From assembly GCA_021234155.1 (NCBI GenBank), contig JAJEKV010000047.1, forward strand, positions 7,281,071-7,345,070: a stretch of DNA of 64,000 bases, written 5' to 3'. The stretch comes from Isoetes taiwanensis. Taxonomy: Eukaryota; Streptophyta; Lycopodiopsida; Isoetales; Isoetaceae. Numbering within the stretch: position 1 is the stretch's first letter; every line of letters begins with the position of its first letter. Both the position numbers and the translations under genes were made by a program. The notes under the pieces were generated by a model, which did not search any database, was not told the DNA's origin, and worked only from the letters and a program-made list of their open reading frames with translations. This document shows positions 30,850 to 41,350 of the stretch, piece after piece.

Positions 30850-33106
30850 GTTTGATGGGATCATTTATATCCCAAGCTCGATGCCAACGTGGAAATCACG
30901 CGGCCAATAAAAATGCATACAACCTTTTCTTCATCCATATCTGCCTCCCCATACCAGATGTCATGAAGGTAGAAGTTCAACATTTTCCGTACCTACCTGC
31001 CCTGGAGGTTCGGTGGACGGGGAGCAATAATTACAAATTATCCCCCCCCCCGAATTACCGCCCAAATATCTGGGGTATGTATAAGTACTCCCCCCTCCCC
31101 TCCCCAAGCCGCCCAGCTTTTTACGCCTCTCAATCCCAGTTTGCTCATATGCTTTCAATCCATTCTAGTTCTTTGATTTCATCTAATCCAGGTTCTAATT
31201 AGCTTGTTGGTTCCTTTTGGATAGCTCTGTCATGTTTGAGAACGATTTTGGCTTCTTTAATATATCTCTTAGTAGCTTCATTACCATTCGACCGCCATTC
31301 AGAGGTCCTCACGGGGTGATCAAAAGCAAGAGAAATGTGATTTCATCCCATTGGAAGATATTGTTGTCGAATTTGAGGTTACAAACATCGGAAAAAAAAA
31401 AAAAAGATCTCGACGTAATTTTCCTGAATTGCGTGCTAATTGTGAGTTTCAATCTGTTTTTCATTATTCATTCGTGAAATCAACTAATTAGTTTTTTGGT
31501 ATCTCAGGGCTCTGTATTTCTAACGTCCTGGACCTGGAGTCATCGAGCTCCATAACAAATATCTTTCATGTGTTCTATTATGATATTGGGTCCTTGTTGT
31601 TTGAAGGTCAAACAGAAGTGCAGTTGTGGGAAAGGAGGATTTGGCTCTTAAGATATGAGTATTATTCTTAGAGAAACCAAATTGTGGACTTACCATTGTC
31701 CCCACTATCACAGCTTAGTTCCTGCCCAATGGATTCCACTTCTATATTTCTTGCCAAGATGAAATTGTCACAGGAAGTTTTCGCTGCTTTGAAGGAGAAA
31801 GGCAGAATACGTGGACACGTGAAGGTAAATGTAGCCATCGATATGTTTATTGCATTGTTCAAGGATGTCGAGAATGCCAAGAAGACATAAAAAATGTTTA
31901 CTGTAAATGATTGTCAGTTGTTTCTGGATAAGCTTTTCTGTGAAGAGCAATCGTCCCGGCTGCATGAGGAGTTGAGAAGGTAGATTGCAGGATAAAGAAA
32001 GAATGTGTTCAATCAAGTACTGTATTCAAAAGCAAACAATGTACATTATCTTCAAGTATAGAAGATGGAGGGAAGTAAAAGGAAGTAGACGGACATGGGT
32101 TCCAGTAGAACAAGACGATGCTAATGGTACCCATTCTGCGGGCATTGGCATTTCCATCTTTAAAAGTAGTCAGTTGTTTAAAACCTAAAAAATCGAAGAA
32201 CATGGTCTTCATTAGATGTGAGAATTATTTTGGAATAAGAATGTGACTTAAACTTCTTCCATAATTTGGTGCACGTATCTAGGTAGAAAAATGTAGGGAA
32301 GAGTTGTATCCAACAAAGCTTTGTATGCCTCCTCTTGTACTTTCTTTAACTGAAAATAATTAAACAAATAAATGACAATGATGTTACTGGGTTCAAATCC
32401 TAGTGTTGTCTGTCACTAACTTAGATCCTTATGCAAGTCCGCACCATGGCTACCGCGTGAAACATGCTGGGTTTGTGTGGTCGCGTAGTGTAGTTTTGCA
32501 TCTTGGCCAGGCTGCAATAAACCACCATATGGAGAAAGAAGCCAGGCAAGTTCGCACCGTGGCCACGGTGTGAAGCATGCCTTGTTTCTATAGGCGTATA
32601 AGGTCTTTTCGCACCGAGGCCAAGGCGCAATATATGACACTTCTGAACACTTAGAGCTCTTAATTTCACGCTACCAGCATGCAGGCACTTCCATAACGGC
32701 GATCACATTTTTTATTGCGCTAAACGACTAGAATTTCGCAATGTCAAGCGTGAGGTCGAAAAAAGCTTGGGAACAGTTCCAGGCATGGTGTGACGTCAGG
32801 AAGGAAGCTATTACATCTAGAAGAGTTCTCTCAGCAGCCTGAAAACCCCGTGGACGCTATTATAATATACAACAACTTCTGACTGACGATAGATATAATC
32901 TCTGAGGCAAATAGGCACATTGACATATATGGTCGGTATATTCAAAGCTTCATGGTCGTGGCAGAAGCTGAAGGGCATCCTTCTCTCGCAATTGGAAAGG
33001 TTGTATTGAGTCTGAAGTCCTCTCTAAAGCTGTTTTCCAAAGCTGATCATGATAAGGTCCGAAGGTCGTTCAAGAGGCTACCATCTGACTTATGTGAAAA
33101 GGATGG
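30850..33106 (+). other. Unidentified coding-like fragments, ending at an LTR
   Basis: Two stretches look coding. At 31684-31975 a frame gives FLAKMKLSQEVFAALKEKGR and, after one frame change, a CQLFLDKLFCEEQSSRLHEELRR segment. At 32905-33105 a frame gives HIDIYGRYIQSFMVVAEAEG, then HPSLAIGKVVLSLKSSLKLF and a Lys/Arg-rich end. I do not recognise either. The second stops exactly where LTR-A begins (33107), so it may be an exon cut by the insertion. Between them, 32434-32660 holds two copies of a 114-bp tandem repeat (CAAGT(C/T)CGCACC(A/G)TGGC). Confidence 0.35.
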
Positions 33107-33985
33107 TGTGATGCTTCCCGAATCCATACGATGCTCCCATCATATACATACGAGAAATTACCTACCATGGCGACTCCATCACCACGGAAAGGCCCTTCGT
33201 TTGACTCGGACCACGTGATGGCCAAGTGTCCGGGTGAAGGACACAGAGGTGTCATTCGTCCCATGCCTTATATGTGAATTCTATATAGCAAAAGCGTACA
33301 TATATATTAGTACCTGGCAACAATACAAATAAATAACATGCCACCACGAAGGGTGGCCCATCATCATCAATACAACTAACAACAGAGTACCAACATAACA
33401 AAGAAAATGCACTATAGATGAGGATTCTACCCTGGGCTCTTAGGGTCAATTGATAGCCAGGGTCTCCGAGTAATAACAGACGGAATAATGACAATAGCAT
33501 TGGCTGGCATAGAACAATGACTAGGGTAGGGCTAAAACATGATATGGCATAATTGTAGCCTTCCAGAGACGCAATATCATAGAATCACCCTATGAGACTA
33601 CTCCAGGTTATATTTTCTCGGTCTGACGAGGCAGGTTAGGGAGGCATCCCCTCCCCGAACATAATGGATTCCTGGGCATAGCAGCCCCTGCATCCGTACC
33701 CGAGTTAACCCTCCTAAATCTAAAAGCCAGCTCACAGCGCCCGTTCGAGCCCAGGACGTCCCTATAGGCATGTATCCTGCGACCGAGAGAGTGCCAGACC
33801 CATATCCAATCCTTCAGTGACCGACTATAAGTCTAGCACACTATAGGAATCCTGTAACCACGCTAGGCAGGATCCCACCTCCGTTTCACCATCGTACATG
33901 TTATCTGGTGCTGAATCACTATTACGGTCCAAGGGCAAGTGGTGCTTGCAGACCTTGGAATGGGGAATTGGCCTGGGGAGCGCCA
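33107..33985 (-). mobile_element. LTR-A, truncated copy
   Basis: It starts TGTGATGCTTCCCGAATCCA at 33107, the same edge as the copy at 36286, and follows that copy for about 880 bp through CACGAAGGGTGGCCCATCATC and the GGTTA..GGCAGGTTAGGGAGGCATCC segment. It ends near 33910-33985 in CATCGTACATGTTATCTGGTG. The rest is missing and different sequence leads into LTR-B. Confidence 0.75.
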
Positions 33986-34141
33986 CTGTGTGGCCTGGGA
34001 ATGTTCCAGAGGTCAGTTACCGCCGAGGGGCGGCGTATGGGTTATTTTCAAATGGCATTTGTTTCGTATGTAAAAGTGACATTTAAATAAATGTTAATGG
34101 GCCTCCATAAAAAGCACTTAACCATTGCCTTGGGGGGCTAC

Positions 34142-34919
34142 TGTGGCATCACCTCATTGGATGAGGCAATTAAAGGGAAATTGAACCCTGTGGCATCGCG
34201 GATGTATCAGGTCGGCCGGATCCATGGGAAAAGGTTCGGATCTGATCAGAGTGAGCTCGATTTGAGCTAAAATAAAGGGCCACAGCCCTTATTCGGGCTA
34301 ATCTTAGCCCTAGTTACGTTATATAAGGGATTGGAGACGTTTTGGGAGAACACAATTTTGCTATTGGAGCCAAGCAATTGGAGCACCTCGCTCTTCCTTA
34401 CTGCTTGATCTTCTATTACTGATTGTTCTAATCCATTTCGAATTGATTGAGGATCCCACCGTTACTGATCCCCAGGATCAGTCTGAAGCCCAGCTTCACA
34501 GGTTCTATCACGAGAACCTAATACTACAGTAGCAGTATTTGCTCAAAAAGAGTCCAAAATGCTCCGACAATGGAGCAACCCTACAAACCAACACCAAGAA
34601 TAGAATAACTCAGAACAACTCGAATTGATCCTTGATCAATTCGAAATGGGTTAGAACAGTATGCAAGATCAAGCAGTATGGAAGAGCGAAGAACTCCAAT
34701 TACTTGGCTCCAATAGCAAAACTGTCTAACCCATTTTGAATTGATCAAGGATCAATTCGGGTTGTTATGAGTTATTTCATAACTTGGTGTTGGTTTGTGG
34801 CAGGCTGATCCTGGGGATCAGTAACGGTGGTGCGTGGGGAGTTCTGGGAACTCGCAGTTGAGGGGAACCCTATGAGTTCTACGTAGCACAATCCATCCTA
34901 CTTTTTGTAGGTTGTGACA
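34142..34919 (+). mobile_element. LTR-B, complete long terminal repeat
   Basis: The segment runs from TGTGGCATCACC (34142) to GGTTGTGACA (34919). It is followed after two bases by TGGTATCAGAGC (34922-34933), the standard primer-binding site complementary to the 3' end of initiator methionine tRNA. A TATA-like GTTATATAAGGG lies near 34318. The start is inferred from the TG; the end is firm because the 39191-39283 copy ends the same way before its own primer site. The LTR holds a long inverted repeat: TTTTGCTATTGGAGCCAAGC (34366) against GCTTGGCTCCAATAGCAAAA (about 34700), and CACCGTTACTGATCCCCAGGATCAG (34458) against CTGATCCTGGGGATCAGTAACGGTG (34805). Confidence 0.7.
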
Positions 34920-34936
34920 GTTGGTATCAGAGCATA

Positions 34937-35690
34937 GCATCCTCTAGCGTACCAGTCCCATCGAATTCTGGCATCTTCATCATCTCAAGAGCCTTGATCT
35001 CCTCCTCGGAGAGTCCATTCAAAGTCCCTTCAGAAGACTCACCAATAGTTGGGTTTGCCGTGTCCGGCACAGTGCGACCAACCCCAAGCAGTGCACTCGT
35101 ACCTGCTCGTCCCCTAGCAGTACCCCGTACTGTTTGGATTGAAGAGTTGTTTGCAGCACTCCTAGAGTTCTGCATGAGTCGATCACGGGATTCCTTAAGG
35201 GGTTGCTCCCGGGCAGCACTCTCAATAATTCATCAGTTCATTTGCCTTTGCATGTTATCCAGAGTTCTATTAAAAAAATTGTTCGTCCTGGAAACCCCCT
35301 TGTGTAGCAGTAACTACTGTTGCAGTCGTCAATATTGGGGTTGTAGGAGTACTACTCCCAAAGCCTACTCCACTAATAACAGCACTTGCCCCACTAGCTG
35401 CCAAATCCATTTGTGGAACTTAATTATCCCAAGGGCTTCCGGTTCCAGTGGTAGGCTGCACACTAACGGCAGTTATAGAAGGAACTGACAACTCTACACT
35501 GGATTGGGCCTGTAACAACGTCTCAAAGTCGAACACAGGCAAATCCTCCAAATGGATCTCTAGGAGTTCTGGTACTATGCCATTGGTCAATGCTACAACT
35601 GTCAGACTATCAATTGGTTGCGCCATTCCTTGCGTTGGATCAGTCATGGCTCATAACCGGGCTCTGATATGAAACTGTCACAAAGTGGTC
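34937..35690 (-). pseudogene. LTR-B gag, 5' part with its own primer-binding site, inverted
   Basis: On the minus strand the order is a degraded primer-binding site (ATATCAGAGCCCGG, about 35673-35660), the gag start at 35647 and then gag coding to LNGLSEEEIKALEMMKMPEF near 34945. It parallels the plus-strand gag at 39312-40010 nearly residue by residue in the N-terminal part, with frame changes. It faces LTR-B at 34919 head-on. Confidence 0.75.
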
Positions 35691-35694
35691 TACC

Positions 35695-36280
35695 CTCATT
35701 TGAGGGGTAAGATCAAGAAGTCACGCAAACAACCCGCGGAGCTTACTGACATACTCCTGTAAAGTCCTGATTTGCACTGACTCCTTGAGTGATATCAGTG
35801 CATCACAACTATCAAAATGAGGCGCATACTCATCTTTAAATCGTTTATAGAAATCGGTCCAAGACAGGAAGGTCTTTTCGCTGTCAGTGTGAATAGCCCA
35901 CCATGAAGCAGCAGCAACTTTTAGCTTAAGAGAAGCGTGCAGCATCTTTGTTGTACTGCCTTTCTTAGTAGCCACTTAATATAATTTCATGCGATCCAAC
36001 CAGAGCATAGCATTCTCTGGCTTTCCAGTCTTATCGAATTCTGGCATCTTCATCTTCTCAAGAGCCTTGATCTCCTCCTCGGAAAGTCCATTCACGGTCT
36101 CTTCAGAAGACTCACCAACAGTTGGGCTTGCCATGTCCAACACAGTGCGACCAACCCCAAGTGGTGCACTCGTACCCGCTCGTCCCCTGCGATACCCCGT
36201 ACTGTTTAGGTTGAAGAGTTGTTTGCAGCACTCCTAGAGTTCTGCATGAGCAGATTAAGGGATTTCTTAAGGCGTTGCTC
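35695..36280 (-). pseudogene. LTR-B gag, middle part, inverted
   Basis: The minus strand encodes, in pieces, GVGRTV..SEEEIKALEKMKMPEF and then TKKGSTTKMLHASLKLKVAA followed by SWWAIHTDSEKTFLSWTDFYKRFKDEYAP. This is the retrotransposon gag domain that comes after the part found at 34937-35690. It overlaps that fragment by roughly 240 bp of gag, so two gag copies were joined. It ends at 36280 against LTR-A. Confidence 0.75.
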
Positions 36281-36285
36281 CCAGG

Positions 36286-37728
36286 TGTGATGCTCCCCGA
36301 ACCCATACGATGCTCCCGGACCACTTGTGATGGCCAAGTGTTCGGCTGAGGGACACGGAGGTGTTATTCGTCCCACGCCTTCTATGGGAATCCTATATAG
36401 TGGAAGCGTACATACATGTTAGCATATGGCAATGATACTAATAAATAATGTACCATCACGAAGGGTGGCCCATCATCATCAATACAACTAACAACAGAAT
36501 ACCAACATAACAAAGGAAATGCACCATAAAATAAAGGGTCTACCCCGGGCTCAGACTCATGGGGGTCGACTGACAGTCAAGGCCTCCGGATAACAGCAGA
36601 CAGAAGTATAACATGGCATTGGCTGGCATAGAACAATGGCTAGGGTAGTCCATTCCATCCGCCCCTTCTGTGCACACTTGTAGGTAGGCTGAAACATGAT
36701 CACCCTACAAGACTACTCCGGTTACATCTCCCCAGTCCAATGAGGCAGGTTAAGGAGGCATCCCCTTCCCGGGCACAATGGATCCCTGGGTGTGCTACAG
36801 AATGCGTGCCTCCTTAGCAACCCCTGCATCCATACCCGACTTGAACCCGCTGCCGCGACGCACCCATCGAGCCCAAGATGTCCATATGGGCACGTTTCCT
36901 GCAACCCAGAAGGTGTTAAACCCATACCCGGCCCCAAGGCAAGGACCGACTGTAAGCCTAGCACACTGTAGAAGTCCTGTAGCCACGCTAGGCAAGACCC
37001 CACCCTCGTTTCACCATCGTACCCGTTATCTGGTGTTGAATCACGATATAGCATCCACAGCCAGGTGTGCTCTTATACACAGGCTCTAACTAGAAGCATA
37101 TCTAATCCTAGATGACTTTAGGTCTCTATCCCTCTTTTACCCATACAACACAGGAAGAAGAAGAAGAAGAAGAGATTTTAACGTCGCATTCATATCTGAT
37201 ACATCCATCACAATCTCATCTAGAACATAAAATAGAGAGACTAATCATCCATCTAACAAGCAAGGGTTAGTTCCTAGCTAGAATGTCAAGCTAACTAAGC
37301 CTACTAACAAACAAGGGTTAGTTCGTAGCTAGAATCTCAAGCTAACTAAGCCTACTAACCGGGTTCTGAGCTAGATCTCTCATCTCTCAGGTTCTCCATG
37401 CCCTGCTAGTTGAATAGGCTCCTCCTCCGTCTCCAGCTGCCCCCAAATCGAATTGGGGCAATGGGTGTCCCAAGTTAGCAAGTCTGCCTTGCCCAATCAA
37501 TTTGGGCCAGGTGGCAATTCTAGATTGTTTATCATTAATCAATTTAATATTTTAGCCCTTTTAATATTAGGTTAAGCCCTAAATTCGAATTAGGGTTTAG
37601 GTACCTTAATAGTAATGAGTTCACATAGCTAACCTTAGCTTATGAATACATAATAGGCCATTAATTATTCATGGTAACGTGTCATGTATTTATACTAAAA
37701 AAGGTATATAAATACGTGGAATGTCACA
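36286..37728 (-). mobile_element. LTR-A, complete 3' LTR
   Basis: In element orientation (minus) it runs from TGTGACATTCCACG at 37728 to GGGAGCATCACA at 36286, 1443 bp, with TG..CA ends and a five-base inverted terminus TGTGA/TCACA. Just upstream of the 5' edge is AAGGAGGGGAGAA, a polypurine tract, which fixes it as a 3' LTR. The internal remnant (37729-37886) includes GCTGAGGACAACATCATTTTTAAGGAGGGG, the usual ending of a Ty3/gypsy internal region. Confidence 0.8.
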
Positions 37729-37886
37729 TTCTCCCCTCCTTAAAAATGATGTTGTCCTCAGCATCTAGACAAGTCTACAAGAATTACCTCCTTAAAGAAG
37801 GCGATAATGGACCAAAGGGTACGGGATAATTTGAGAATTCAAACAACTTGGAAGGTATTAGCAAAATGCTTAACAAATTGCTAAAA
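37729..37886 (-). mobile_element. Remnant internal region of the LTR-A element with polypurine tract
   Basis: Only about 158 bp separate two LTR-A copies in the same orientation. They contain the polypurine tract next to 37728 and no gag-pol coding. The element therefore lost nearly its entire interior. Confidence 0.7.
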
Positions 37887-39190
37887 GGTGGTGGATAATC
37901 CACGCTCCCAGAATCTATACGATGCTCCCATCGTATAAATACGGGGAATTCCCCTCCTGTGGCGACTGCATCACCATGGAAGGGCCCTCTATCTAACTTG
38001 GACCACTTGGGATGGTCAAGAGTCCAGGTGAGGGACACAGAGGTGTCATTCGTCCCACGTCCTCTATGGGAATACTATACATCGAAAGCATACATACATC
38101 TTAGGGAATCCTATACATCGAAAGCATACATACATCTTAGCACCTAGCAATCATATACACGAGCTCTACCCCGGGCTCAGACTCCATGGGGTCGACTGAC
38201 GGACTGGGCCTCAAGATAACAGCAGACAGAGGTATAACATGGCGTTAGCTGGCATGGAACAATGGCCAGGGTAGTCCACTCCATTCGCCCCTCCTATGCA
38301 CATTTTACAGATAGGCTGAAACATGCTATGGCGTGATTGTAGCCTTCTGGAGATGCAATATCATGGATTCACCCTACGATACTACTTCGGGTTACATCTC
38401 CCTGGTCCAATAAGGCAGGTTAGGAAGGCATCGCCTTTTCGGGCATAATGGATCCCTTGGTGTCCTAGAGAATGCGTTCCTCCTTAGCGACCCCCGCATC
38501 CGTACCCGACTTGATCCTCCAAAACTCCATGGACTGCCTCGACGCACCCATCAAGTCTAGGACGTCCATATAGGCATGTTTCCTGCGACCCAAGAGGTGT
38601 CAGACCCATATCCGGCCCCAATGCGAGGACTGACTATAAGCCTAGCACACTGTAGGAGTCCTGTAGCCATGCTAGGCAAGATCCCACCCCCGTTTCACCA
38701 TCGTATCCGTTATACACGATATAGCATCCACAGCCAGGTGAGTTCTCGTGCACAGGCCGCATTTATGAGGATTTAAGGGATTCTAGCTAGAAGCATCTCT
38801 ACTTCTACACAGCTTTTAAGTCTCTACCCCTCTTAATCCCCACAAACATAGGAGAACTATCATTATACATCCATCTATCTATAACTTCGAATAGAACATA
38901 AAATAGAGATTAACCATACATCTATTCATACAAGGGTTAATCCTAGCTATCTTCTAAGCATACAAGGGTTAATCCTATGACTATTTAGGAATCCAAGCTA
39001 TCTACGTACTAACCAGAATCATAGCTAGATCTACTATCTCTCTGGTTCTCCATCCTTCTGGTTGGGGCAGGGTTGAATAGCAGCTCCTCCTCCACCAATC
39101 CCTCCCCCAATTCAAATTGGAGCAAATTTGAGTGTCCCAAATTGCAAGCCTGCCTTGCCCAATCGATTTGGGCCAGGTGGCAACTCTAGG
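37887..39190 (-). mobile_element. LTR-A, 5' copy, ends damaged
   Basis: It follows the 36286-37728 LTR almost throughout (ACGCTCCCAGAATCTATACG at its left edge, CAATCGATTTGGGCCAGGTG near its right edge) but lacks both termini. It includes a 35-bp tandem doubling at 38087-38140 (GGGAATACTATACATCGAAAGCATACATACATCTTA). Its right edge joins the last 93 bp of an LTR-B. Confidence 0.75.
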
Positions 39191-40010
39191 TTTGTGCGTA
39201 GGGAGTTCTGGGAACTCGCGGTTGAGGGGAACTTTGAGAGTTCTAGATAGCACAATCCGTCCTACTTTTTGTAGGTTGTGACAGTTTGGTGTCAGAGCAC
39301 GGTTCTGAACCATGGCTGAACCAATGCAAGGAATGGCGCAACCAATTGATGGTCCGCCAGCTGTAGCGTTGACCAATGGCATAGTACCAGCACTCTGAAA
39401 TATCCATTTGGAGGATTTGACTGTGTTCAACTTTGAGACGTTGTTATAGGCCCAACCCAATGTGGAGTTGTCAGTTCCTTCTATAATTGCCGTAAGTGTG
39501 CAGCATACTATTGAAACTGGATGCCCTGGGGGTATTTCAGTTCTACAAACGGGCTTGCAGCTAGTAGGGCATGTGCTGTTACTAGTGGAGTAGACTCTAG
39601 GAGCAGTACTCTTACAGCACCAATACTGATGATTGCAACAGTAGTTACTGCTACAGCAGGGGGTTCCCAAGATGACCAATCTCTGATTGCTAAAACCCTG
39701 GACAACATGCAAAGGCAAATGAACCAGTGGATTATTGAGAGCGTTGTCCGGAAGCAACGCCTTAAGGAATCCCATGATTGGCTCATGCAGAACTCTAGAA
39801 GTGATGCAAACAACTCTTCAACCCAAATAGTACGGGGTACTACTAAGGGACGAGCGAGTACGAGTGCACCACTTGGGGTTGGTCGCACCGTGCCGGATAC
39901 AGCAGACCCAACTGTTAGTGAGTCTTCTGAAGAGACCTTGAATGGACTTTCTGAGGAGGAGATCAAGGCTCTTGAGAAGATGAAGATGCCAGAATTCGAT
40001 GGAATTGTGG
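39191..40010 (+). mobile_element. LTR-B end, primer-binding site and decayed gag
   Basis: The last 93 bp of LTR-B end at GTTGTGACA (39283). TGGTGTCAGAGC at 39287-39298 is a one-mismatch initiator-tRNA primer site. The gag ATG at 39312 opens AEPMQGMAQPIDGPPAVALTNGIVPAL and then a stop. Later pieces give LMQNSRSDANNSSTQIVRGT and LNGLSEEEIKALEKMKMPEF, ending near 40008. Several stops make it non-functional. After 40010 the sequence leaves gag. Confidence 0.75.
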
Positions 40011-40572
40011 ACGATTTTTGCATTAGACATGATAAATCACCCTTGGTCGAGATGCAAGTACCACCCACTATATGGGCTACCTTCATAAGGGAGAAATCGT
40101 TGTGTTTCATTCCAGGTACATGTTGATGTATATGGAGCAATACACCAACAATCTAGAAAATGTTAGTTTAGTTCACAATACGTCAACGTCAAATGTGATG
40201 TATGTGAACTGAAGCAGTAGCAAATACGTCTATTTCCGGATGTAAACAGCAATAAGTCTGTGTATAGAAAGACTTAGGTAATACAGTCAATTATTTTGCT
40301 GCCCAACCTGTATATACAAGCCAGCGTGCCACAACCTCACGATTAAAGCAACCACTTGTTACTTGGATTTGCAATGCATCAAATGTAGAGTCTGAGAACT
40401 GATACAGTAGCAAATACGTCTTGTTATTGAGATTCACTCTCCAACTTCAAATCCAAGACTGCTTTCGATTCTGCAATTTCCTCCCCAAGACTACCTTCGA
40501 TTCTGCCATCTCCTCAATTTCGGTGAATGATGCAATAGATAGAATGCTTGTTTGTTTCGCTTGTGCCTCTGG

Positions 40573-41264
40573 CTGGAGTCTGGATTCATTTTAAGCCCAT
40601 TAGAAAATTCTGAATGCTAACTCCTCTGTTTGAATTTGAAGATAAGCTGTAACAAAGCTTATCATCCTATAAAAGAGCTTGGCATCGAAGAGGTCTTGGC
40701 ACCACAACAAAGAGCAATCGATCTTCAATTCCAGATTAGTGTTATTTTGAATTTATTTGTACATTACTGTTACATTTTGCATGCCTTTGATTGGATTCAT
40801 AATTTGAATCTGGAGTTTGGATTCATTTTATGCCCATTACAAAATTCTGAATGCTAACTCCTCTGTCTGAATTTGAAGATAAGTTGTACATAACTTATCA
40901 TCCTATAAGAGCTTGGCATCGAAGAGGTCTTGGCACCACAGCAAGAAGCAATCGATCTTCAATTCCAGGTTAATGTTATTTTGAATTTGTTTGTACATTA
41001 CGGTTACATTTTGTATGCCTTTGATTGGGTCTATAATTTGAATCTGGAGTCTGGATTTATTTTAAGCCCATTAGAAAATTCTGAATGCTATCTCCTATGT
41101 CTGAATTTGAAGATAAGTTGTAACAAAACTTACCATTCTATAAGAGCTTGGCATCGAAGAGATCTTGGCACCACATCAGGGAGCAATCTTCAATTCCATG
41201 TTAGCGTTATTTTGACTTTGTTTGTATATTACTGTTACATTTTGCATGCCTTTGATTGGATTCT
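40573..41264. repeat. About 235-bp tandem repeat, three copies, in the hAT leader
   Basis: ATGCTAACTCCTCTGT..GAATTTGAAGATAAG recurs at 40614, 40851 and 41085. Each is followed by GAGCTTGGCATCGAAGAGGT, CAATTCCA, GTTATTTTGA and TTTTG(C/T)ATGCCTTTGATTGG. Periods are 237 and 234 bp. The array ends just before the transposase start. Confidence 0.9.
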
Positions 41265-41350
41265 ATCCGTTTGTTTACTACAATTGTATGTTTACTTGTG
41301 TTTGTATGTTTACTTATATTTGTGTGTCCTTATTTTTACAGATTAGTCAT

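Noticed and set aside
39002-40140. Minus-strand frames of 257 and 210 residues
   Set aside because: The plus strand of the same stretch is the LTR-B gag with its primer site; the minus frames are its shadow.
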